NCBI RefSeq assembly: GCF_000215935.2
Contig: NZ_AFNU02000004.1
Coordinates: 62,001-126,000, forward strand
Reading direction: 5' to 3'
Length of the DNA stretch: 64,000 bases
Source of the DNA: Haloplasma contractile SSD-17B
GTDB lineage: Bacteria > Bacillota_I > Bacilli_A > Haloplasmatales > Haloplasmataceae
Shown: piece after piece, positions 59,723 through 64,000 of the stretch
Layout of the letters: each line of letters begins with the position of its first letter
How positions within the stretch are numbered: the first letter of the stretch is position 1
The notes under the pieces: generated by a model
What the model was told of the DNA's origin: nothing
The model's database searches: none
The model's input: the letters and a program-made list of their open reading frames with translations, nothing else
Program-made: the position numbers and the translations under genes

Positions 59723-59971
59723 TTACTCTTCTGATATAATTTCATACATGTTCTTTGCATCCTCTTTTTTAGTTGAATCCATTAGATCAGTAATTTTTAC
59801 AATTACTTTTTTATTACCAAATGTAATTTCTAACACATCACTAATTGCTACTTTAGAACTTGATTTTGCTACTTTACCATTAACTAATATTCTACCATTA
59901 TCTGCTACTTCTTTTGCTAATGTTCTTCTCTTTATTAATCGTGATACTTTCAAAAATTTATCTAGTCTCAT
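59723..59971 (-). CDS. rqcP: RqcP / S4-domain RNA-binding protein (YabO, Hsp15 family)
   Basis: The 82-residue protein is a single S4 domain: [45 protein letters not shown]. In B. subtilis RqcP works with RqcH in ribosome quality control, adding alanine tails on stalled 50S subunits. The start ATG at 59969-59971 has GGAGTG upstream. An in-frame GTG three codons earlier overlaps that site. It is first in the yabP-yabQ-divIC unit, as in B. subtilis. Confidence 0.93.
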   Translation of the reverse strand: MRLDKFLKVSRLIKRRTLAKEVADNGRILVNGKVAKSSSKVAISDVLEITFGNKKVIVKITDLMDSTKKEDAKNMYEIISEE

Positions 59972-60038
59972 TCTAGTCACTCCTATTATTTTTTAGATTT
60001 GTTTAAAATTTAAATTCTCTTGTTACCTACAACTTAAA

Positions 60039-60536
60039 TTACTTAAGAATCTTATCATAACAGTTGAATGGATCCTTTAAGCCACCCATATATATTTCTC
60101 CACAGAACTGATAGTTTAAGTGTTTAAATAGTGCATTCATTCTTGAATTTTTTGAATTGGTATCTACTTTCACATAATTTAAGCATTCTTTGTTAGCCTT
60201 AGTTTCTGCAAACTGTACGAGATTAGTTCCCACTTTTCTCCTCCTGAACGCTTTTCTTACTGCAAAGCGATGAATGACTAAAGCTTTTTGATCAAGTCTC
60301 CATTTAGCATCTTTATACTCGATGTTTTCATCACTGTTGAGAGATATCACTCCTGCTATGTTGTCTTCTAAAAGGTACACATACAATGAATCGTTCATAA
60401 TATCCTGTATGAAGTGTTTCTTAGCTGGATAGGATTCACTCCATTGTTTATTTCCTTCATTTTCTAAATCATCCACTGTTTCAGAAATAATCTCCATGAT
60501 TATGTTTATGTCCTCATACTGTGCTCTTCTAATCAT
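60039..60536 (-). CDS. GNAT family N-acetyltransferase
   Basis: The 165-residue protein has MIRRAQYEDINIIMEII at the N terminus, an acetyl-CoA loop FRRRKVGTNLVQFAE near residue 117, and DTNSKNSRMNALFKHLNYQ, all typical of GNAT enzymes. The Q/RxxGxG/A loop reads RRRKVG. The substrate is unknown. It stands alone between rqcP and the flavoprotein gene on the opposite strand. Confidence 0.83.
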   Translation of the reverse strand: MIRRAQYEDINIIMEIISETVDDLENEGNKQWSESYPAKKHFIQDIMNDSLYVYLLEDNIAGVISLNSDENIEYKDAKWRLDQKALVIHRFAVRKAFRRRKVGTNLVQFAETKANKECLNYVKVDTNSKNSRMNALFKHLNYQFCGEIYMGGLKDPFNCYDKILK

Positions 60537-60696
60537 CTACCGATCAGCCTTTCTTCAGACTATTTCCATATTATAGATATAACTTAACATTATTATATCA
60601 TACCTCGATTTGGTTTTCATAGTAATCTCTGTTGTATTTAATTTTAATAGAAGCATTTATTGGATGGTATCAAAACTAATTATGCGATATATCTTT

Positions 60697-60731
60697 ACAT
60701 TATTTACCATTAAATAATGTCATGTTATAAT
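60697..60731 (+). promoter_or_regulatory. Promoter with inverted-repeat operator for the flavoprotein gene
   Basis: TGTTATAAT (extended -10, 60723-60731) is preceded by TTTACC (60703-60708) at 17 bases. A perfect inverted repeat, ACATTATTT and AAATAATGT with a six-base gap, covers 60697-60720 and so overlaps the -35 element. This is the placement of a repressor site. Confidence 0.5.
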
Positions 60732-60761
60732 TAACGTATCTGTGTTTAGGAGGGTAAATAT

Positions 60762-61439
60762 ATGAATATAACTTGTATTTCTGCATCAAACACAAAACTG
60801 ATGGGAGGAAATAGCGCTTCAACTAAAGTATGTGAACTTGTTAAGAACATGATTACAGACGACTGTAATAGAACTAACCTCTCTATTGATGTCGTACCAC
60901 TTATGAGCTACGATTTAAGACCTTGTGATCTTTGCGGCCACTGTGGTGAAGATAGTAAGTGCATCTACAATGATGGATTTAATTTACTTTTTCAGAAAAT
61001 CATAAAATCCGACCTTATATTTCTAGTCGTTCCTTTTTATTCAGTAATTCCATCAAAATTAACAATTCTATTCGAAAAACTTAATGAAGTCTTATATTGT
61101 AACTGGGTAAATGATCATCAGTATGTTCCACCGTTTAAAGATATTCCTATTGGAATCATTGGACATGGGGGGATGCCACAAGGCGATAAGGTTTTAAATT
61201 ATTACCATGAACATCTTATTTCGCCTGTTGCGCGTACATTGAAATCTTTATCATTTAACGTACTTCCACACAATGAAGAGTTCCCTAATGGGATTGCGTT
61301 CGGTTTAGAGAATGAACATAGTATAAAAGTTGATATACCCGATAATTTAAAGTTGCCTGAGATTGTACATAACTACGAAATGATAAAAGATACTATTCAA
61401 CCATTTGTTAAGCAAGTAATACAAGATACTATTAAATAG
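60762..61439 (+). CDS. Iron-sulfur flavoprotein-like NAD(P)H-dependent oxidoreductase
   Basis: The 225-residue protein has a flavodoxin-like fold start (MNITCISASN, GGNSAST) and the compact motif Cys55-x2-Cys58-x2-Cys61-x5-Cys67, the spacing of 4Fe-4S ligands in iron-sulfur flavoproteins (Isf). FMN binding is likely through PFYSVIPSK near residue 96. Such proteins pass electrons from NAD(P)H or ferredoxin to oxidants. A strong GGAGGG site precedes the ATG, and a palindrome overlaps the promoter, suggesting regulation by a repressor. Confidence 0.83.
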   Translation: MNITCISASNTKLMGGNSASTKVCELVKNMITDDCNRTNLSIDVVPLMSYDLRPCDLCGHCGEDSKCIYNDGFNLLFQKIIKSDLIFLVVPFYSVIPSKLTILFEKLNEVLYCNWVNDHQYVPPFKDIPIGIIGHGGMPQGDKVLNYYHEHLISPVARTLKSLSFNVLPHNEEFPNGIAFGLENEHSIKVDIPDNLKLPEIVHNYEMIKDTIQPFVKQVIQDTIK

Positions 61440-61568
61440 ATAAACTAATCAATTATTTCTCAGTCTGTCTAAAAAGTAATCGCTTATGATCTATTAGTTG
61501 TCTGAATATAATATGACTCTTTATTTTTCTTTTATTAACGGTATTTAATTAATAATATAGTAAATATA

Positions 61569-61597
61569 TTGCTATTCTAGATAAGGTGTCATATAAT
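61569..61597 (+). promoter_or_regulatory. Promoter of the THF riboswitch-folT transcript
   Basis: TTGCTA (61569-61574) and TATAAT (61592-61597) are 17 bases apart, about 60 bases before the riboswitch. Confidence 0.7.
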
Positions 61598-61658
61598 AGA
61601 GTTATGGTAGCGCTTTTGTCTATTTTTACCAATATTATTGGCGAGCGCTCTATATTAC

Positions 61659-61772
61659 GCAGAGTAAATGAAGTGCGTTAAGTGCTGTAGGATGGGATGT
61701 TGCCTACGGACGAAAAAGGACTGATTATTGATTGATCAGATTCCTTTGCGATACTTTGTTGCGTCCGCTGCA
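61659..61772 (+). promoter_or_regulatory. Tetrahydrofolate (THF) riboswitch
   Basis: The core is present in order: GCAGAGTA, GTGCGTTAAGTG, ATGGGATGTTG, GGACGAA, GTTGCGTCCGCTGC. GCAG and CTGC close P1. The arm between GGACGAA and GTTGCG is longer than in the best-known examples, with an extra stem near 61717-61745. It lies between a promoter and folT and should lower folate uptake when THF is plentiful. Confidence 0.9.
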
Positions 61773-61842
61773 TTAAAACAACTCTTAGATCTGTTTTTCT
61801 GTTGTGGACTTCTGTAAAAATCATATACGGAGGTCTTTTGTT

Positions 61843-62361
61843 ATGGGAAGAAATCATGATTACACATTTAAACTAGTTTTAGCTGCAATAATGGGATCAA
61901 TAGCTGTTATTCTTAAGTTTGTAAGTCTAGAGACTGCTCTCTTTCGAGTTACATTTTTTGACATTCCTGTCATCTTTACAGGAATATTCCTTGGTCCATT
62001 TTTTGGTGGCGCTGTTGGATTTATAGCTGATATTGGACTAATGTTATTTAAGGGTTATCCACCATCACTAATGACATTATCTAGTGTATTATGGGGGGTC
62101 ATCCCAGGTATGATGTTTTATTTTAAGAAAAAAGATAAAAAGCCTAATATCATTCTATTTATTTTTACGATTATAATAACTTCTGTTATTTGCTTTTCTA
62201 TTAACACTTATCAACTTTATCTTTGGTTTGGTGAAGGATCATATGCACAATTACCAATACGTTTGATTGTTATGATTATTAAAATACCTTTACAAATATC
62301 AATTATTTACACATTATTCTACGTTACTCGCGTTATACATACAAATATATATTCCAACTAA
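61843..62361 (+). CDS. folT: ECF transporter S component, FolT-type folate carrier
   Basis: The 172-residue integral membrane protein has about six helices, with FFDIPVIFTGIFLGPFFGGA near residue 38 and the GYPPSLMTLSSVLWG segment typical of the FolT subgroup of energy-coupling factor S components. It binds folate and works with the shared EcfA-A'-T module, not in this window. The THF riboswitch supports folate as substrate. The start at 61843 (MGRNHDYTFK) follows GGAGG. A longer frame begins 13 codons upstream. Confidence 0.9.
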   Translation: MGRNHDYTFKLVLAAIMGSIAVILKFVSLETALFRVTFFDIPVIFTGIFLGPFFGGAVGFIADIGLMLFKGYPPSLMTLSSVLWGVIPGMMFYFKKKDKKPNIILFIFTIIITSVICFSINTYQLYLWFGEGSYAQLPIRLIVMIIKIPLQISIIYTLFYVTRVIHTNIYSN

Positions 62362-62389
62362 AATTTATAGCATTGTACCATAAATTTTT

Positions 62390-62418
62390 AAACACCTTGA
62401 ATCATAGTGAGGTGTTTT
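62390..62418 (+). terminator. Terminator after folT
   Basis: AACACCT and AGGTGTT pair around a 12-base loop and are followed by TTTCTCT. Confidence 0.8.
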
Positions 62419-62436
62419 TCTCTTATATATATATAT

Positions 62437-62480
62437 TAAAAACCCTAGGTTTCACTGTAATATAGTGGAATCTAGGGTTA
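62437..62480 (-). terminator. Terminator after the SPFH gene
   Basis: On the minus strand AACCCTAG and CTAGGGTT arms with further pairing (ATTCCACT with AGTGAAAC, partly mismatched) form a hairpin followed by TTTTAATAT. Confidence 0.8.
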
Positions 62481-62501
62481 ATTTATTATATAATGATTCG
62501 T

Positions 62502-63431
62502 TTATTCTTCTTCCGATACTTCTGTAAAGTTTGCTTCTTCATTCGTTGTCTTTACCATTTCCGCTGCACTTGTTAATAAGCTACCTAAGTTTTGAATTTC
62601 TGATGGAATTATTAGCTTAGTTGCCTTACCATCTGCTGCTTTAACAAATGCTTCATATGATTTAAGTTTCAAGATTGCTTCTGTAGGAGCAGCTTTATTT
62701 AATAATTTAAGTCCTTCTGCTGTTGCCTGTTGAACTTGTAAGATTGCTTCTGCTTCCCCTTCAGCTCTACGAATTTGTGATTCTTTATCTGCTTCAGCTC
62801 GTAAGATTGCAGAACGTTTATCTCCTTCAGCAATTCTAATTGCTGATTCACGTTTACCTTCTGAGGTAAGAATTGCGGCACGTCTTTCACGTTCAGCACG
62901 CATTTGTTTCTCCATAGCTTCTTGAATATCTCTTGGTGGTAAGATATTCTTAACCTCTACACGACTAACTTTAATCCCCCATGGGTCAGTCACTTCATCT
63001 AAAATAATACGCATCTTCGAATTAATTACATCTCGTGATGTTAATGTTTCATCTAATTCCAATTCACCAATTATGTTACGCAATGTAGTTGCTGTCAGAT
63101 TTTCAATCGCAACTAACGGCCTAGCTACTTCATACGCAAATAGCTTGGGTTCTGTTATTTGAAAAAATACAACCGTATCAATTTGCATCGTAACATTATC
63201 ACGTGTGATTACTGGTTGAGGTTGAAAGTCTACCACTTGTTCCTTTAATGATACTCGTTTTGCAACCTTTTCAATCAATGGCCATTTCCAGTGTAAACCT
63301 GATTGCCATGTTGCTTGGTACTGTCCTAATCGTTCTAGAATAAACGATTCAGATTGTGGAACAATTCTAAAACCAGCTGCTGCTAATAATACAATAAAAA
63401 CTACGAAACCAATTATAATGTATGGTCCCAT
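62502..63431 (-). CDS. SPFH/Band 7 membrane protein (paraslipin/QmcA type)
   Basis: The 309-residue protein has one N-terminal membrane helix (about 3-22), an SPFH domain (IVPQSESFILERLGQYQATW, VITRDNVTMQIDTVVFFQI, ATTLRNIIGELELDETL) and a long helical tail with repeated charged heptads (KRESAIRIAEGDKRSAILRAE). Family members form oligomers on the membrane and organise lipid microdomains or regulate proteases such as FtsH. It follows an NfeD-like gene, the classic pair. Confidence 0.9.
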   Translation of the reverse strand: MGPYIIIGFVVFIVLLAAAGFRIVPQSESFILERLGQYQATWQSGLHWKWPLIEKVAKRVSLKEQVVDFQPQPVITRDNVTMQIDTVVFFQITEPKLFAYEVARPLVAIENLTATTLRNIIGELELDETLTSRDVINSKMRIILDEVTDPWGIKVSRVEVKNILPPRDIQEAMEKQMRAERERRAAILTSEGKRESAIRIAEGDKRSAILRAEADKESQIRRAEGEAEAILQVQQATAEGLKLLNKAAPTEAILKLKSYEAFVKAADGKATKLIIPSEIQNLGSLLTSAAEMVKTTNEEANFTEVSEEE

Positions 63432-63538
63432 TTAAATTCCTCCTTTTGTATTTTACAATTTTATTATTTCCCTTTTTTAAAACAAATATATCAGTTGGTT
63501 CATTAGTGCCAATAATCCCTAATTTAATTTTTATAACT

Positions 63539-63982
63539 TTACTGTTCTGATGATTTTTTAACTACAAGCTTGACACCACTTATAGCTGTAATTTCTACAA
63601 TAGTTTCAACTTCTATAGTAGCACCATCATACGACTTAGCAGTCCAATATTTACCGTTTATTCTTACTTCACCATAGTTAAATTCCTCTATACGTTTCGT
63701 TACAATTGCTCGTTTTCCTACCAAAGATTCAACATTCGTTTTTATGGTACCAACCTTTAATTTTTTGATTGCAATATCTCGCGTAAATACTAATAAGATA
63801 ATTGATGTCACTAAGAAAACGGCGATTTGCAATGGAATATTATCAGGAAAAGCCATTGCAACAAACATGGTCACAAATGCTCCTAACGAAAACCAAACAG
63901 TAACTAGGCTAAATGTTAAAGCTTCTATTATAAATAATAGAATTCCAAGTATTAGCCAAACAAGTGCAGCCTCTTCTGGCAT
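63539..63982 (-). CDS. NfeD-like membrane protein with C-terminal OB fold
   Basis: The 147-residue protein has two to three membrane helices (about 8-27, 30-43, 50-68) followed by a soluble OB-fold domain (VGKRAIVTKRIEEFNYGEVRINGKYWTAKS). The family name NfeD covers short forms without the protease domain, always linked to SPFH proteins as here. GAGGTGG precedes the ATG. The gene ends 107 bases upstream of the SPFH start. Confidence 0.88.
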   Translation of the reverse strand: MPEEAALVWLILGILLFIIEALTFSLVTVWFSLGAFVTMFVAMAFPDNIPLQIAVFLVTSIILLVFTRDIAIKKLKVGTIKTNVESLVGKRAIVTKRIEEFNYGEVRINGKYWTAKSYDGATIEVETIVEITAISGVKLVVKKSSEQ

Positions 63983-64000
63983 GGTTCCACCTCACTTTTT

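Overview
The window is AT-rich and gene-dense. It looks like a chromosomal segment of a low-GC Gram-positive bacterium (Bacillota). The gene order is close to the Bacillus subtilis origin-proximal region as I remember it: rqcP-yabP-yabQ-divIC-spoIIE-tilS-hpt-ftsH-hslO ... dusB-lysS ... clpC-radA-ispD-ispF ... gltX-cysS-mrnC-rlmB-sigH-rpmG-secE-nusG-rplKA-rplJL-methyltransferase-rpoB-rpoC-rpsL-rpsG-fusA-tuf, then the S10 operon, read right to left. YabP, YabQ, SpoIIE, a SigH-like sigma factor and a CotH-like protein point to a spore-former or a descendant of one. Several oddities (very long RpoB and SecE, a reduced ClpC, no ctsR/mcsA/mcsB) suggest a divergent branch, perhaps near Turicibacter, Haloplasma or the Mollicutes. 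That placement is inference. TGA is used as a normal stop (mrnC, the VTC gene), so the mollicute code does not apply.

Layout. 1-3.7 kb: S10 operon (minus strand) with its promoter and leader. 3.7-4.7 kb: a gap of about 1 kb with no recognisable gene. 4.7-9.3 kb: tuf, fusA, rpsG, rpsL, with a strongly folded leader. 9.3-17.7 kb: rpoC and rpoB. 17.7-23.1 kb: methyltransferase, L7/L12, L10 (L10 leader plus attenuator), L1 and L11 (each preceded by an L1-site-like motif), nusG, secE, rpmG, sigH. 23.1-28.6 kb: rlmB, mrnC, cysS, gltX, hflX. 29.3-32.5 kb: a B12-dependent ribonucleotide reductase under a cobalamin riboswitch. 32.7-43.1 kb: a plus-strand block (clpC-like, radA, GNAT, a Cys-rich small protein, glpX, ispD, ispF, cotH, VTC, DUF4956) that appears inverted relative to the ancestral order. 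43.4-47.1 kb: lysS, an RDD protein, dusB and a phosphodiesterase gene interrupted by TGA. 47.2-51.2 kb: phospholipase-like protein, MFS transporter, maf, hslO. 51.5-60.0 kb: ftsH, hpt, tilS, spoIIE, divIC, yabQ, yabP, rqcP. 60.0-64.0 kb: GNAT, an Fe-S flavoprotein, folT under a THF riboswitch, an SPFH protein and NfeD.

Most genes are core information processing: ribosome, RNA polymerase, elongation factors, Sec and aminoacyl-tRNA synthetases. The points most worth a second look are the ClpC with an intact first ATPase ring but an erased second one that still keeps pore and ClpP-docking motifs, the roughly 350-residue insertion in RpoB, the five-helix SecE, the single in-frame TGA in a YfcE-like gene, and the frameshift in DUF4956 beside CotH and a VTC-type polyphosphate polymerase. 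I saw no tRNA, rRNA, CRISPR array, insertion sequence or prophage.
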